Assembly: GCF_000430825.1 (NCBI RefSeq)
Contig: NZ_AUMT01000012.1
Location: 1 to 64,000, forward strand
Length of the DNA: 64,000 nucleotides
Direction of reading: 5' to 3'
Source: Chryseobacterium daeguense DSM 19388
Lineage (GTDB): Bacteria > Bacteroidota > Bacteroidia > Flavobacteriales > Weeksellaceae
Each line of letters starts with the position of its first letter. Positions within the stretch are counted from its first letter, which is position 1. The notes below the pieces were generated by a model. That model saw nothing but the letters and a program-made list of their open reading frames with translations. It made no database searches and was not told where the DNA came from. Below are positions 34,119-43,728 of this stretch, one piece after another. The position numbers and the translations under genes were made by a program.

Positions 34119-36623
34119 ATGTTCAAAAAAGTAATCACTGTATTTATTCTTAGCTTTTACACGGTTTTTTGTTCGGCTCAACAGGTTCGACCTTCAAAAT
34201 CATCTGAAATTTACCGTGAAATCAAAACCCTTAAAAATATTCCTAAAGTTTTATATCTGGCGGCTCATCCCGATGATGAAAACACAGGATTACTCTCCTG
34301 GCTAATCAACGATCAAAATGTAGAAACGGCCTATTTATCACTAACAAGAGGTGACGGCGGTCAAAATTTATTGGGTACAGAGCAGGGTGCTGCATTGGGT
34401 TTAATCAGAACACATGAGCTTTTGGAGGCAAGAAAATTAGACGGTGCCCAGCAGTTTTTTACCCGCGCGATTGATTTCGGATTCTCTAAAAATACGACCG
34501 ATACCTTTAAACAATGGAATGAAGACAGCATTGTTGCTGATGTCGTTTGGGTCATCCGTAAATTCCGTCCTGATGTGATCATTTGTCGTTTTCCACCTAC
34601 TGCTGCGGCAGGGCACGGACAACATGCCGCTTCGGCTGTGGTAGCAGAAAAAGCTTTTAAGCTGGCGGGCGATAAAACAGCTTTCCCGGATCAACTGAAA
34701 TATGTAAATACATGGCAGCCAAAACGAATGTTATGGAATACGTTCCGCTTCGGTGGGATCAATACGACAGCTGAAAATCAATTGAAAGTTACCGTTGGGC
34801 AATATGATGCTCAGTTGGGGATGGGGTATGGTGAACTGGCAGGATTAAGCAGAAGTTTACATAAAAGCCAGGGTGCAGGAACGCAGTCTGTAGCTGGGAT
34901 CAAAACTGAATATTTTAGTCACGTTGCCGGTGATCCTGCAAAATCAACGCTTTTTGATGGAGTAGTTAAAACGTGGACTGCAAAAGGAAATGTTCATATT
35001 GATCAGGAATTAGATAAAATTATTTCCACTTTCAATTTTAATAAACCTGACTTGAGTTTGCCCGCTTTGCTTGCTTTAAGAAAAAAAATCATGGCACTGC
35101 AAGATTCAGACCTGAAAATGGATAAACTTAAATCACTTGATAATATCATTTTAAGCTGTGCCGGATTTATGGGTGAAGTAGTGACCAATCAGGCTGAAGC
35201 TGTTGCCGGGAACAACTATAATTTCAGATTAAATCTGATTTCAAGAGCTGAAAATCCTGTCGTTCTGGAAAATGTAAAGTGGTTAGGTCAGTCAGAAAGC
35301 TTCAACAGAAAACTCTCAAAAGATTCCTTAATTACCATTCAGCATGACATTCAGATTCCTGCAGATGCAGCGTTCACAGAACCGTATTGGTTAGCAAAAC
35401 CAGCCACGAACGCGGCAATTTTCTCTGTTCCGAATGATACTTTAGTCGGTTTGCCGGAGACAGAATCACCCCTGAATGTTTTGCTTGATTTAAAAATCGC
35501 TTCGGAAAAGTTTCAGGTTAAACTTCCTTTATCATTCAAAAAATTAGATCCTGTGCGTGGTGATGTGGTCGAAGCCCTGCGCATCGTTCCTGCCTTGGAA
35601 TTGAAATTTACACAGCTTCTTTATTTAGTTAAAGAAAATGAAGATTTACATTTGAGTTTAAATGTTAAAGTTAATTCCAGCAAAAAGTTCAGTAATGGTA
35701 AAATAAACTTAATGTATAACGGAGAAAAATTGGGTGGCGGCGAATTAAAGTCGATCAATGGGAAAGATTTTACTGTTGATTATATTATTCCAAAGGCTAA
35801 ACTTGCCTCTATTAATTCAAATCGTTTGCAATTGGATGCTAATTTTATTGCAGATGGACTAGCTTACAATAAAAAACAGGTATTAATTCAGTATCCGCAT
35901 TTGCCTTTTTTACAATATTTTGCACCTGCAACGGTAATTGTGATGAAAGGTGATATTCAGGTGAAGGTTAAAAAAGTGGGTTATGTACAAGGTGCGGGTG
36001 ATTTCATTCCTGAGTTTCTGCGCATTGCAGGTATTCAGGTAGATGTCCTGAAAGACGAAGATTTTTATGGTAATTTAAATGAATCTGACGGAAATATCAG
36101 TCAGAACAAGCTATCGCAATATGATGCCATCGTATTGGGTGTTCGTGCCAATAACACAGAGAAAAAGCTGGGTCGATGGATGCCTTTTTTATGGTCTTAT
36201 GTAAAATCCGGAGGTAATCTGGTGATGCAGTATAACACGAATCAGGATACAACCGTTAACCAATTGGGAATGTACAGTTTCAGTATCGCCAATAAGAGGG
36301 TTACCGAAGAAAATGCTGAGGTTACATTTTTAAATCCAAATCATAAACTCCTGAACTTTCCAAACAAAATTACTGCGGACGATTTTAAAGGCTGGGTACA
36401 GGAGCGCGGTGCCTATTTTCCTGATCAATGGGATGCAGCCTATGAACCGCTTTTTGAAATGCACGATACAGGGGAAGAGCCCCTGCAGGGATCAACTTTA
36501 TATGCCAAATACGGGAAAGGTAATTTTATTTATACACCGTTGGCATTTTTCAGACAGCTGCCTGCGGGAAATGTTGGGGCGGCACGTTTATTCTTTAACT
36601 TTTTATCTGCACAGAAAAACTGA
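34119..36623 (+). CDS. Secreted PIG-L/LmbE family deacetylase
   Basis: The start at 34119 begins a signal peptide (MFKKVITVFILSFYTVFCSAQ) and follows a good promoter. 834 residues. The N-terminal domain (about 35-290) is a zinc-dependent N-acetyl-sugar deacetylase of the PIG-L type with AAHPDDE (metal and catalytic residues) and GHGQHAASA. The long C-terminal part (about 300-834) has beta-sandwich and glutamine-amidotransferase-like segments (YDAIVLGVRANN, SGGNLVMQYN). It probably deacetylates or de-N-acylates amino sugars outside the cytoplasm. Coupled with a 34-aa ORF and a symporter. Confidence 0.88.
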   Translation: MFKKVITVFILSFYTVFCSAQQVRPSKSSEIYREIKTLKNIPKVLYLAAHPDDENTGLLSWLINDQNVETAYLSLTRGDGGQNLLGTEQGAALGLIRTHELLEARKLDGAQQFFTRAIDFGFSKNTTDTFKQWNEDSIVADVVWVIRKFRPDVIICRFPPTAAAGHGQHAASAVVAEKAFKLAGDKTAFPDQLKYVNTWQPKRMLWNTFRFGGINTTAENQLKVTVGQYDAQLGMGYGELAGLSRSLHKSQGAGTQSVAGIKTEYFSHVAGDPAKSTLFDGVVKTWTAKGNVHIDQELDKIISTFNFNKPDLSLPALLALRKKIMALQDSDLKMDKLKSLDNIILSCAGFMGEVVTNQAEAVAGNNYNFRLNLISRAENPVVLENVKWLGQSESFNRKLSKDSLITIQHDIQIPADAAFTEPYWLAKPATNAAIFSVPNDTLVGLPETESPLNVLLDLKIASEKFQVKLPLSFKKLDPVRGDVVEALRIVPALELKFTQLLYLVKENEDLHLSLNVKVNSSKKFSNGKINLMYNGEKLGGGELKSINGKDFTVDYIIPKAKLASINSNRLQLDANFIADGLAYNKKQVLIQYPHLPFLQYFAPATVIVMKGDIQVKVKKVGYVQGAGDFIPEFLRIAGIQVDVLKDEDFYGNLNESDGNISQNKLSQYDAIVLGVRANNTEKKLGRWMPFLWSYVKSGGNLVMQYNTNQDTTVNQLGMYSFSIANKRVTEENAEVTFLNPNHKLLNFPNKITADDFKGWVQERGAYFPDQWDAAYEPLFEMHDTGEEPLQGSTLYAKYGKGNFIYTPLAFFRQLPAGNVGAARLFFNFLSAQKN

Positions 36624-36727
36624 TGAACAATCAACTTAAAAACTGGAACATCTGGTACGTATTATTAGCCGTTGCATTAATATTTCAGATCGCATTTTAT
36701 TATTGGTTTACTAAATATTGGGCATGA
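36623..36727 (+). CDS. 34-residue single-pass membrane microprotein
   Basis: ATG at 36623 overlaps the PIG-L stop (TGATG) and its own stop TGA overlaps the symporter start (ATGA at 36724). The product MNNQLKNWNIWYVLLAVALIF... continues to a second aromatic stretch and ends YWFTKYWA. It is one membrane helix with aromatic flanks and a short polar N-terminus. Double overlap and conserved-looking topology make it a probable real gene, likely a small accessory subunit of the sodium:solute symporter (inference). It is too short to be listed by usual ORF length cutoffs. Confidence 0.72.
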   Translation: MNNQLKNWNIWYVLLAVALIFQIAFYYWFTKYWA

Positions 36728-38415
36728 GCAATATAGATTGGACAGTTCTCATTTTCACACTGGTTGCAGTGGTTGTTTACGGCGTATTTATCGGTCGTGG
36801 ACAAAAAAGCAACGCTTCATACCTGAAGGCAGATAATAAAATGCCGTGGTATATTGTGCTTCTCGGTATTATGGCTACGCAGGCCAGTGCTATTACGTTT
36901 CTTTCGGCACCGGGACAGGCGTATACAGACGGAATGCGTTTCGTTCAGTATTATTTTGGTTTGCCATTGGCGATGATTGTGATCTGTATTACTTTCATCC
37001 CGATTTTTCAGCGTTTGAATGTTTATACGGCCTATGAATATCTGGAAAACCGTTTTGATAAAAAAACAAGGGTTCTCACTTCACTGCTTTTCCTTTTTTC
37101 CAGAGGCTTGTCAACAGGAATCAGCATTTACGCTCCGAGTATCATCTTATCAAGCGTTTTAAACTGGAATATTTATGTAACCAATGTTTTAACGGGTGGA
37201 ATTTTGTTGATTTACACTTATGTTGGTGGTGCCAAAGCGATCGCTCACACCCAAAAATTACAGTTTCTTATTATTTTGGGAACAATGGCTTTTGCAGGAT
37301 ATCTTTTGATTCAAAATATGCCGAATGGAATTGGTTTTACGGATGCGCTTTATCTTGCGGGGAAATCAGGAAAGCTTAATGTAATCACCACAGAATTTGA
37401 CTGGAAAGATAAATACAATATCTGGAGTGGCTTAATTGGCGGTTTTTTTCTGGCACTTTCTTACTTCGGTACAGACCAGAGTCAGGTTGGAAGGTATATT
37501 ACTGCTAAAGACAATACCAATGCAAAAATGGGTTTGCTATTGAACGGACTGGTTAAAATTCCGATGCAGTTTGCTATTCTCCTGATTGGTGCTCTGCTTT
37601 TCGCTTTCTTTTCTCTGAAGCCGGCTCCTATTTATTTTAACGAAAGATCTTATCAGCATTTAAAGGAAACAAAACCTGAACAGGCTGCAGTTTTTGAAAA
37701 AGAACATCAGGATTTACAAATAAAATTCAATGCAGAATCGAAAGAAATTCTAAAGCTGAAAGAAATTCAATCTCCTCAACTTAATAAAACAATTGAGGAT
37801 TTTAAAAATACACAAACCGAGGTTAAAAAACTCCATGGAAGAGTAGAAGAGGCTATCAACAATTCAAACTATAATGCGGAAAAAACAGATACGAATTATA
37901 TTTTCCTTTATTTCGTGAAAAATACACTGCCCGTCGGGATGATCGGCTTATTGTTTGCCGTTATTTTTCTGGCCAGCTGGGGCTCCATTTCGGCAGCGTT
38001 GAATTCTCTTGCCGCCTGCTCATTAAAAGATGTTCATTTGATATTCAGAAAAGAAATTCCAGATGATGCTACCGAATTGAAGTACAGCCGCTTGCATACT
38101 TTAGCATGGGGTATTTTCTCAATTGGTGTTGCGATGTTTGCGACTCAGATGGGGTCTCTTATTGAAGCGGTTAATGTATTGGGCTCTCTTTTCTACGGCC
38201 CGATATTGGGGATTTTTCTTGTTGCTTTTTACTATAAAAAAATCACTGGTTCCAATGTATTTATTGCTGCTATTTTATCAGAAATTGCGGTTATTGCCGT
38301 TTATAAGTTTGATATCGTTTCGTTCCTTTGGCTCAATGTAATTGGAGCCGCGGCAGTTATTATATTTTCTGCAGTCGGGTTGCTATTTTATAAGCCGAAA
38401 GCCGTAAATTCGTAA
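36724..38415 (+). CDS. Sodium:solute symporter (SSS family)
   Basis: The start is ATG at 36724 ([17 protein letters not shown]), overlapping the microprotein stop; the upstream TTG at 36718 is not needed. 563 residues with about 13 membrane helices typical of SSS transporters: [33 protein letters not shown] and [15 protein letters not shown] hydrophilic, helix-forming stretch at about 304-390 (rich in Glu/Lys) is inserted before the last helix group; it is probably cytoplasmic. The substrate could be a sugar or amino sugar released by the PIG-L enzyme (inference from operon). Confidence 0.93.
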   Translation: MSNIDWTVLIFTLVAVVVYGVFIGRGQKSNASYLKADNKMPWYIVLLGIMATQASAITFLSAPGQAYTDGMRFVQYYFGLPLAMIVICITFIPIFQRLNVYTAYEYLENRFDKKTRVLTSLLFLFSRGLSTGISIYAPSIILSSVLNWNIYVTNVLTGGILLIYTYVGGAKAIAHTQKLQFLIILGTMAFAGYLLIQNMPNGIGFTDALYLAGKSGKLNVITTEFDWKDKYNIWSGLIGGFFLALSYFGTDQSQVGRYITAKDNTNAKMGLLLNGLVKIPMQFAILLIGALLFAFFSLKPAPIYFNERSYQHLKETKPEQAAVFEKEHQDLQIKFNAESKEILKLKEIQSPQLNKTIEDFKNTQTEVKKLHGRVEEAINNSNYNAEKTDTNYIFLYFVKNTLPVGMIGLLFAVIFLASWGSISAALNSLAACSLKDVHLIFRKEIPDDATELKYSRLHTLAWGIFSIGVAMFATQMGSLIEAVNVLGSLFYGPILGIFLVAFYYKKITGSNVFIAAILSEIAVIAVYKFDIVSFLWLNVIGAAAVIIFSAVGLLFYKPKAVNS

Positions 38416-38449
38416 ACGAACAAAACAAGAACAAATAAATAAAAATAGT

Positions 38450-38968
38450 ATGAAAACAATGATTAAATCTGCTACCATGGTTTTGGCTGCAATAACGATT
38501 TCAGTAAATGCTTTTGCACAGGAAACTAAAAAACCTGCGAGCCCTCCGGCTACTGCAACAGGAAAAATTAAAGATGCAAATATTACAATTGCCTACAGCA
38601 GTCCTTCCGTGAAAGGACGTACAATCTGGGGTGGTTTGGAAGCGTATGATAAAGTTTGGCGTGCAGGTGCCAATGAAGCGACTACCTTCGAAACGGATAA
38701 AGATATTACCGTTCAGGGTAAAAAACTTCCTAAAGGTAAATATAGCTTTTTCTTAATCCCTAAAGAAAGCGGAACATGGACTGCCATTTTTAACAAAGAA
38801 GCCAAACAATGGGGCGCTTACAAATACGAACAGGCAAAAGATGCTTTACGTGTAGATGTAAAAACAAAAGCTTTACCAGCAACACAGGAAAATTTAGTTT
38901 ATAAAATAAACAATAATGGATTCACAATGGATTGGGATAAAATCTCAGTTCCTGTAGAAATAAAATAA
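38450..38968 (+). CDS. DUF2911 domain-containing secreted protein
   Basis: 172 residues with a signal peptide (about 1-23, ending VNAFAQ). The rest is one DUF2911 domain: [37 protein letters not shown] and [25 protein letters not shown]. The fold is predicted to be a periplasmic beta-sandwich; function unknown. It lies 34 bp after the symporter and may be in the same operon. A bidirectional terminator follows. Confidence 0.92.
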   Translation: MKTMIKSATMVLAAITISVNAFAQETKKPASPPATATGKIKDANITIAYSSPSVKGRTIWGGLEAYDKVWRAGANEATTFETDKDITVQGKKLPKGKYSFFLIPKESGTWTAIFNKEAKQWGAYKYEQAKDALRVDVKTKALPATQENLVYKINNNGFTMDWDKISVPVEIK

Positions 38969-39020
38969 AGGTAAATGAGAAATTAGAAAACCTAATTATC
39001 ATGATTTCTGTTTTAAAAGA

Positions 39021-39052
39021 AAAATCCTTTCCGTAATTGGAAAGGATTTTTG
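39021..39052. terminator. Bidirectional hairpin between convergent genes
   Basis: AAAATCCTTTCC-GTAATT-GGAAAGGATTTT is a perfect 12-bp stem with T tails on both sides. It separates DUF2911 from the convergent SDR gene. Confidence 0.85.
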
Positions 39053-39055
39053 CGT

Positions 39056-39832
39056 TTATACAACCGGACTCACCCCACCATCAACCAAATAATTCGCACC
39101 GGTTATATATTGTGCTTCCGGAGAGACCAAAAATGTAACCAGATTTGCAATTTCTTTTGGTTCAGCCATTCTTCCCAAAGGGATGGCGCCCCAAATTTTA
39201 CTTACCATATTTTCAAATGCTTCTTCTGTCGTAATATTTGAAGATTTAGCAAAACCTTCAATAAAATCCTGCATCAGCGGCGTTTTTACTACGCCCGGTG
39301 AAACTGCATTTACACGGATTCCTTTCGGTCCGACCTCGTTTGCCAATGCTTTTGTATAAGCATTTAATGCAGCTTTGGCAGCAGAGTAGGTCATTGTTAT
39401 TTCCCAAACTGGTTGTTGAGCCGCGTATGTAGAAATATTGATGATGACACCGTTTTTCTGTTCAATCATGGAAGGTAATAATGCTTTATTGACGCGTACT
39501 ACTGATAGTAGATTCAATTGGAAATCATTGATCCAATCCTCATCGGAAAGTGAGCTAAAACTTCCGCCTTTACTTAAATTGGCTCCTGCATTATTTACAA
39601 TAATGTCTATTTTTCCAAATTTCTCCAAAATTTCTTTTGCGATAATTTCGGCACTTTCAGGTAGAGTCAAATCACTTGGAATGAAATGATATCCGTTCGT
39701 ATTTTCTTCCGGCTTATTTCTCGCTGTTACGATAACCGTTGCACCAGCATTATGTAATTCGTCGGCAATTGCTTTTCCGATTCCTTTTGTACCGCCCGTT
39801 ATGAGGGCGATTTTTCCGTTCAATTGAGTCAT
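39056..39832 (-). CDS. SDR family oxidoreductase
   Basis: 258 residues, classical short-chain dehydrogenase. The cofactor loop TGGTKGIG (about 12-19), NNAG (about 86), the catalytic Ser near INISTY, and YSAAK (Tyr about 154, Lys about 158) are present, as is the C-terminal YLVDGG motif. It reduces or oxidises an alcohol/ketone with NAD(P); the substrate is unknown. An operator palindrome shared with the two upstream genes lies 26 bp before its start, so it belongs to the TetR regulon. Confidence 0.93.
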   Translation of the reverse strand: MTQLNGKIALITGGTKGIGKAIADELHNAGATVIVTARNKPEENTNGYHFIPSDLTLPESAEIIAKEILEKFGKIDIIVNNAGANLSKGGSFSSLSDEDWINDFQLNLLSVVRVNKALLPSMIEQKNGVIINISTYAAQQPVWEITMTYSAAKAALNAYTKALANEVGPKGIRVNAVSPGVVKTPLMQDFIEGFAKSSNITTEEAFENMVSKIWGAIPLGRMAEPKEIANLVTFLVSPEAQYITGANYLVDGGVSPVV

Positions 39833-39857
39833 AATTTTTAAATTATAGTTAAGATTT

Positions 39858-39881
39858 ATTTTGAAACATTTGTTTTAGAAA
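39858..39881. promoter_or_regulatory. TetR-type operator before the SDR gene
   Basis: ATTTTGAAACA-TT-TGTTTTAGAAAT, an imperfect palindrome of the same type as those at 40561 and 41201 (core GAAACA/TGTTT). It lies 26 bp upstream of the SDR start on the minus strand. Confidence 0.6.
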
Positions 39882-39894
39882 TAGATAAAAAAAT

Positions 39895-40524
39895 TTATTT
39901 CACTTCTACGGCAAATTCATTTATCGGTAAACGTACTTTTTTGAGATTTGTATTCCAGTCATTTTCAGCATCTCTATAACCTAAAGCCAGCATCACCGCT
40001 GTTTTCAGTCCTTTTTCTTTGAGTTTTAGGACTTCATCAACATTTTGCGGGTCGAAACCTTCCATTGGTGTTGCATCAACCTTTTGTTCAGCTGCTGCGA
40101 TTAATGCCGTTCCCAATCCTATATATGCTTGTTTTGCAGCCCAAACTGAACTTTGTTCTGCAGATTGATCAAGATGCCAGCTTTCTAATGCTGTTTTTAA
40201 ACCTTCCAGTTCAGAAATGGGTGTTCCTCTTTCTTTTATAATGAGGTTGATGTAATCATCAATGTGTTCTTTCGTGATTTTTTGAAATGAAGCAAACACT
40301 AAAAGATGCGACGCCTCCTCAATTTGAGCATTGAAAGAATCTGCCCGCAATTTTTTTTGTATTTCTTTATTTTGGATTACAAATACTCTGTAAGGCTGCA
40401 GCCCGCCTGACGATGCAGAGAGATTAACAGCTTCGATGATTTTATCCACTTTTCCCCGCTCTACTTCTTGGAGACCAAATTTTTTTGTGGTGTAACGCCA
40501 CTTCAAATTTTCTAATAATGACAT
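39895..40524 (-). CDS. Nitroreductase family NAD(P)H-dependent oxidoreductase
   Basis: 209 residues of the FMN-binding NfsB/nitroreductase fold: RYTTKKFG (about 10-17), SSGGLQPYRVFVIQN (about 34-48), QAYIGLGTALIAAAEQKVDATPMEGFDP and ALGYRDAENDW near the C-terminus. It reduces nitro groups, quinones or similar electrophiles. It sits between SDR and TetR genes, each with the same operator, which suggests a small inducible detoxification regulon. Confidence 0.93.
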   Translation of the reverse strand: MSLLENLKWRYTTKKFGLQEVERGKVDKIIEAVNLSASSGGLQPYRVFVIQNKEIQKKLRADSFNAQIEEASHLLVFASFQKITKEHIDDYINLIIKERGTPISELEGLKTALESWHLDQSAEQSSVWAAKQAYIGLGTALIAAAEQKVDATPMEGFDPQNVDEVLKLKEKGLKTAVMLALGYRDAENDWNTNLKKVRLPINEFAVEVK

Positions 40525-40560
40525 TCTTTTTTGAATTTAAATTGTTAATACTTAGATTTT

Positions 40561-40584
40561 ATTTTGAAATATTTGTTTCAAAAT
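40561..40584. promoter_or_regulatory. TetR-type operator before the nitroreductase gene
   Basis: ATTTTGAAA and TTTCAAAAT are exact inverted arms around TATTTG. The site is 37 bp upstream of the nitroreductase start and belongs to the same family as those at 39858 and 41201. Confidence 0.65.
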
Positions 40585-40599
40585 TGGTTAAAAAATTTT

Positions 40600-41178
40600 T
40601 TATCGTTTTAATTGTCGAATCACGAATTCTGCCATATCTAAAATTTTATCAGGATTTTGATGCAAAACAAAAGAATTGTACCAACCGCTGACTACACTCA
40701 TTAGATAATCTGAAATCATTTCAGGATTTCCGTTTTTTGGCATTTCATTTAGATGCTGGGCTTTTTCTATCAGGTTTTTAATAAATTGGTGGTTGAAATG
40801 ATCGTAAGAGTTTATTATCGTATTAATTTCCGCGTTTCCGCCTTCGGTTTCAAAAGTCGTTTTCAGACACAAACAGGTATTCGGTTCGGTCGTAATAATA
40901 TTTGCGGCATCTCTGATGAAATTTTCAAGTGCCTCAAAAGGAGAACCCCAATGCTTGTAACGCTCTTCAATTGATTGAATCCGAAACTGAGTATAATTTT
41001 TGATACACTTGATAAATAGCTGTTTTTTATCACCAATCGTATTGTAAAGACTGCTGCTATTGATTTGCATAGCATCTGTTAAATCACGCATAGATGTTGA
41101 GGCATAACCTTTTTTCCAGAAAACTTTCATTGCTTTCTCTATTGCTTCTTTTTCGTCAAACTCTACTAATCTTGCCAT
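40600..41178 (-). CDS. TetR/AcrR family transcriptional regulator
   Basis: 192 residues. The N-terminal helix-turn-helix (about 10-55) reads KEAIEKAMKVFWKKGYASTSMRDLTDAMQINSSSLYNTIGDKKQLF, typical of the family. The C-terminal helical domain contains a CLCLKTTFE segment that may take part in ligand sensing (TetR_C type). An operator palindrome lies 23 bp upstream, and two more precede the nitroreductase and SDR genes, so the protein probably represses all three units including itself. Confidence 0.93.
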   Translation of the reverse strand: MARLVEFDEKEAIEKAMKVFWKKGYASTSMRDLTDAMQINSSSLYNTIGDKKQLFIKCIKNYTQFRIQSIEERYKHWGSPFEALENFIRDAANIITTEPNTCLCLKTTFETEGGNAEINTIINSYDHFNHQFIKNLIEKAQHLNEMPKNGNPEMISDYLMSVVSGWYNSFVLHQNPDKILDMAEFVIRQLKR

Positions 41179-41200
41179 AACGTTGCAAATGTATAAAAAT

Positions 41201-41224
41201 ATTTTGAAACAAATGTTTTAAAAT
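41201..41224. promoter_or_regulatory. TetR-type operator before the tetR gene
   Basis: ATTTTGAAACA-AA-TGTTTTAAAAT, a near-perfect palindrome (one mismatch pair), 23 bp upstream of the tetR start. Third member of the operator set. Confidence 0.65.
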
Positions 41225-41267
41225 TAAAAAATTAAAAATCTGCGAAGAATAAAACTTCAAATACCGG

Positions 41268-41317
41268 TCTTGTGACCTTGACGAGTGTTTCTTCAAACAC
41301 TTTCATTGATGATTTCA
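41268..41317 (+). repeat. Partial copy of the dispersed repeat tail
   Basis: Matches the tail of the 42061 and 60330 repeats over about 45 bp (GTGACC-x-x-GACGAG-x-GT-x-TCTTCAAACACTTT and GATGATTT). It lacks the hairpin head. It lies directly in front of the truncated AraC gene and may mark the break point. Confidence 0.5.
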
Positions 41318-41330
41318 TTTTTATCGTTTC

Positions 41331-41864
41331 TTGTTCATCATAGGGGGATTGCTTTTCTTAAGATATAAGAAAATGAAGAAATTAAAATTTGAACACTTTA
41401 AACAAATTATCAAGAATTTAGACAAAGAGAAAGAGCTTCTTAGCCAAAAAGAGACTACAGGAAGTAAAGATAAAACGGTAAATGCTGATAAACCCATGAT
41501 GTCTAATGAAAAGGAAAGTAAAATCTTAACATTATTGCAAAAATTTGAAAATTCAGAATTATATACTGATAATAGTATTTCACTTTCATATTTAGCAACG
41601 TATTGCGAAACCAACGGAAAATATCTTTCTTATATCATAAACACATATAAAAAAAATGATTTTAATAATTACATCAACACTTTAAGAATTAATTATATTA
41701 TCAGGAAATTAAAAAGCAGCCCGAAATACAGAAAGTATAAAATTGCTACTTTAGCCGAAGAATCCGGTTTTTCATCACTTAGCTAGTTTTCTCTTGTATT
41801 TAAGCAAATAACTTCCATACCTCCTTCTCAATTTATAAAGTATTTAGAAGGAAAAATAATATAG
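41331..41864 (+). pseudogene. Truncated AraC-type regulator (TPR/TM class) with in-frame stop
   Basis: Only the C-terminal part of a membrane-bound TPR-AraC regulator is left: a transmembrane segment (SLFIIGGLLFLRYKK), a linker, and an AraC helix-turn-helix (SLSYLATYCETNGKYLSYIINTYK, YKIATLAEESGFSS). The frame stops at TAG (41784-41786), but the family end continues in the same frame (FSLVFKQITSIPPSQFIKYL) to a TAG at 41864. The N-terminal sensor domain is missing and replaced by repeat-like sequence, so the gene is dead. Confidence 0.75.
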
Positions 41865-42060
41865 TTTATCTTAAAAGTAAGATAGATGTACCCTGTGGAA
41901 CGGAACATTTTATATTGTATGAGACTTTTTTGATTTGCTTTTAATCATCATGAATATACTTACAGTATTGTGATGAACCTCGTTTACTTTTTGTTCACAA
42001 CTAGTTGTTTGTTAACAATAGAAAATTGAGTATTAGTATTGATTAAGAATGAATAATTAA

Positions 42061-42195
42061 AAACGGCACCATTTGTCTAAGAATGGCGCCGTTTGGCTGT
42101 TTGTGACCAAGACGAGCGTATCTTCAAACACTTTTATCGATGATTTGGTTCGATTGAGCCAAATTAAACAAGAATTACAAAGCTCATTTTTATCA
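42061..42195 (+). repeat. Dispersed hairpin repeat, long copy at the left of the 42-60 kb segment
   Basis: It starts with a stem (AAACGGCACCATT / AATGGCGCCGTTT, one mismatch) and continues with TTTGGCTGTTTGTGACCAAG and about 90 bp more. It is about 85 percent identical by eye to 60330-60464 in the same orientation. Weaker similarity (TTTGC-TGTCTT-TAC) extends to about 42330. The following stretch to 42690 has no complete gene; a short frame ending at 42386 (EEISKHLIEDLERISQLSG) may be a gene remnant. Confidence 0.65.
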
Positions 42196-42690
42196 ATTAG
42201 TTTTTTTTGAATTGAAAAATTAAAAAACTTTATTTCAATTTAATTTCGAACATTAAAAATAGGTGAGTTTGGAATAGTTAGCTTTTAGTTGGCTTTGCCT
42301 GTCTTGTACCAAAAACCGAAGAAATATCAAAACATTTGATAGAAGATTTAGAGAGAATTTCACAATTATCAGGATTGCAACATTAAGCCTTTTTAACAAT
42401 ATCATATCGCCTTTATCGGAGAAAAAAATCTATGTATTTCTAATTTAAAATTTAGTTTTACCGATAAGGTTTATTCTAAAATGAGAGTGAATGTTTATTT
42501 ATTAAAAACCATTATGTTATTTAGAACATATTATTGTAGCTGTGTCTTTTAAAAAGTTTAACTATTCACTGCTAAATTAAAACGATGTTACTTGAGAAAA
42601 TGTAGTTATGGATAATTTCATAATTGAATGCCATATTCAAAAAAGTGTCTTGTTATAAGCCAACTTTTTCTGTTATCTCAATTTCTATTA

Positions 42691-43722
42691 TTATACATAA
42701 TACTTTTTCTTTAACCATAGACTTGCTCTTATCAGCAAAATTAGAACCGGAACTTCTACCAAGGGGCCGATAACCCCGACAAAGGCCTGCGCAGAGTTGA
42801 TGCCGAAAACAGAGATCGCAACTGCGATTGCCAGTTCAAAATTGTTTCCTGTGGCTGTAAATGCAATGGAAGCATTTTTGTCGTAAGGTACTTTCATCGA
42901 TCTATTGATAAAGAAGCTGACAAAGAACATCAGAACAAAGTACACCACGAGTGGTATCGCAACTTTTACAACGTCCATCGGTAATTCTACTATTTTTTCA
43001 CCTTTCAGACTGAACATTAAAACAATGGTAAATAATAACGCATACAAAGTTATAGGAGAGATTGCTGGTACAAATTTTCTGTTGTACCAATCCAAACCTT
43101 TTGATTTAACTAAGAAATATCGGCTTAAGAACCCAGCCAGAAATGGAATGCCCAAATAGATGAGAACGCTCTCGGTTACATCTTTCATTGATACACTTAC
43201 ATTGAAATTGGCCAATCCTAATTTTCCAGGTAAAACATTGATGAATAACCAGACAAAAAAACTGTAGGTGAATATCTGAAAAATACTATTTAAGGCGATC
43301 AGTAAGGCGGCATATTCTCTGTTTCCTTTTGCCAGATCGTTCCACACGATGACCATTGCAATACATCTTGCCAAACCGATGAGTATCAATCCTATCATAT
43401 AGTCCGGCTCACTTCTTAAGAAAATAATGGCCAGTATAAACATCAATATGGGACCGATGATCCAGTTTAACAGAAGTGATATAGTGATTACCTTTTTGTC
43501 TTTAAATGCAATAGGCAATAAAGAGTAATCTACTTTTGCGAGGGGAGGGTACATCATCAAGATCAATCCAATTGCCAGAGGAATGTTGGTTGCTCCTACA
43601 GAAAGCGAATTGGTAATGTTTGTTATTTCGGGAAATATATATCCTAAGCCTACTCCGACTGCCATGGCAAGAAATATCCAAAGTGTTAAGTATCTGTCGA
43701 GAAATTTTAATTTTGGTTGCAT
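42691..43722 (-). CDS. arsB: Arsenite efflux transporter ACR3
   Basis: 343 residues with about ten membrane helices. ACR3 marks are [20 protein letters not shown], the conserved Cys in [13 protein letters not shown] (about residue 120) and [14 protein letters not shown] (about 285). It exports arsenite driven by the proton gradient. It is the last gene of the operon that starts with arsR at 47722; six bases separate it from the upstream acetyltransferase gene. Gene naming follows ACR3-type ArsB usage. Confidence 0.93.
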   Translation of the reverse strand: MQPKLKFLDRYLTLWIFLAMAVGVGLGYIFPEITNITNSLSVGATNIPLAIGLILMMYPPLAKVDYSLLPIAFKDKKVITISLLLNWIIGPILMFILAIIFLRSEPDYMIGLILIGLARCIAMVIVWNDLAKGNREYAALLIALNSIFQIFTYSFFVWLFINVLPGKLGLANFNVSVSMKDVTESVLIYLGIPFLAGFLSRYFLVKSKGLDWYNRKFVPAISPITLYALLFTIVLMFSLKGEKIVELPMDVVKVAIPLVVYFVLMFFVSFFINRSMKVPYDKNASIAFTATGNNFELAIAVAISVFGINSAQAFVGVIGPLVEVPVLILLIRASLWLKKKYYV

Positions 43723-43728
43723 ACTGTT

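Noticed and set aside
42288..42386. Short frame ending EEISKHLIEDLERISQLSG before a TAA
   Set aside because: The composition looks coding, but there is no start, no recognised family, and it lies in repeat-derived sequence. Mentioned only inside the repeat entry.
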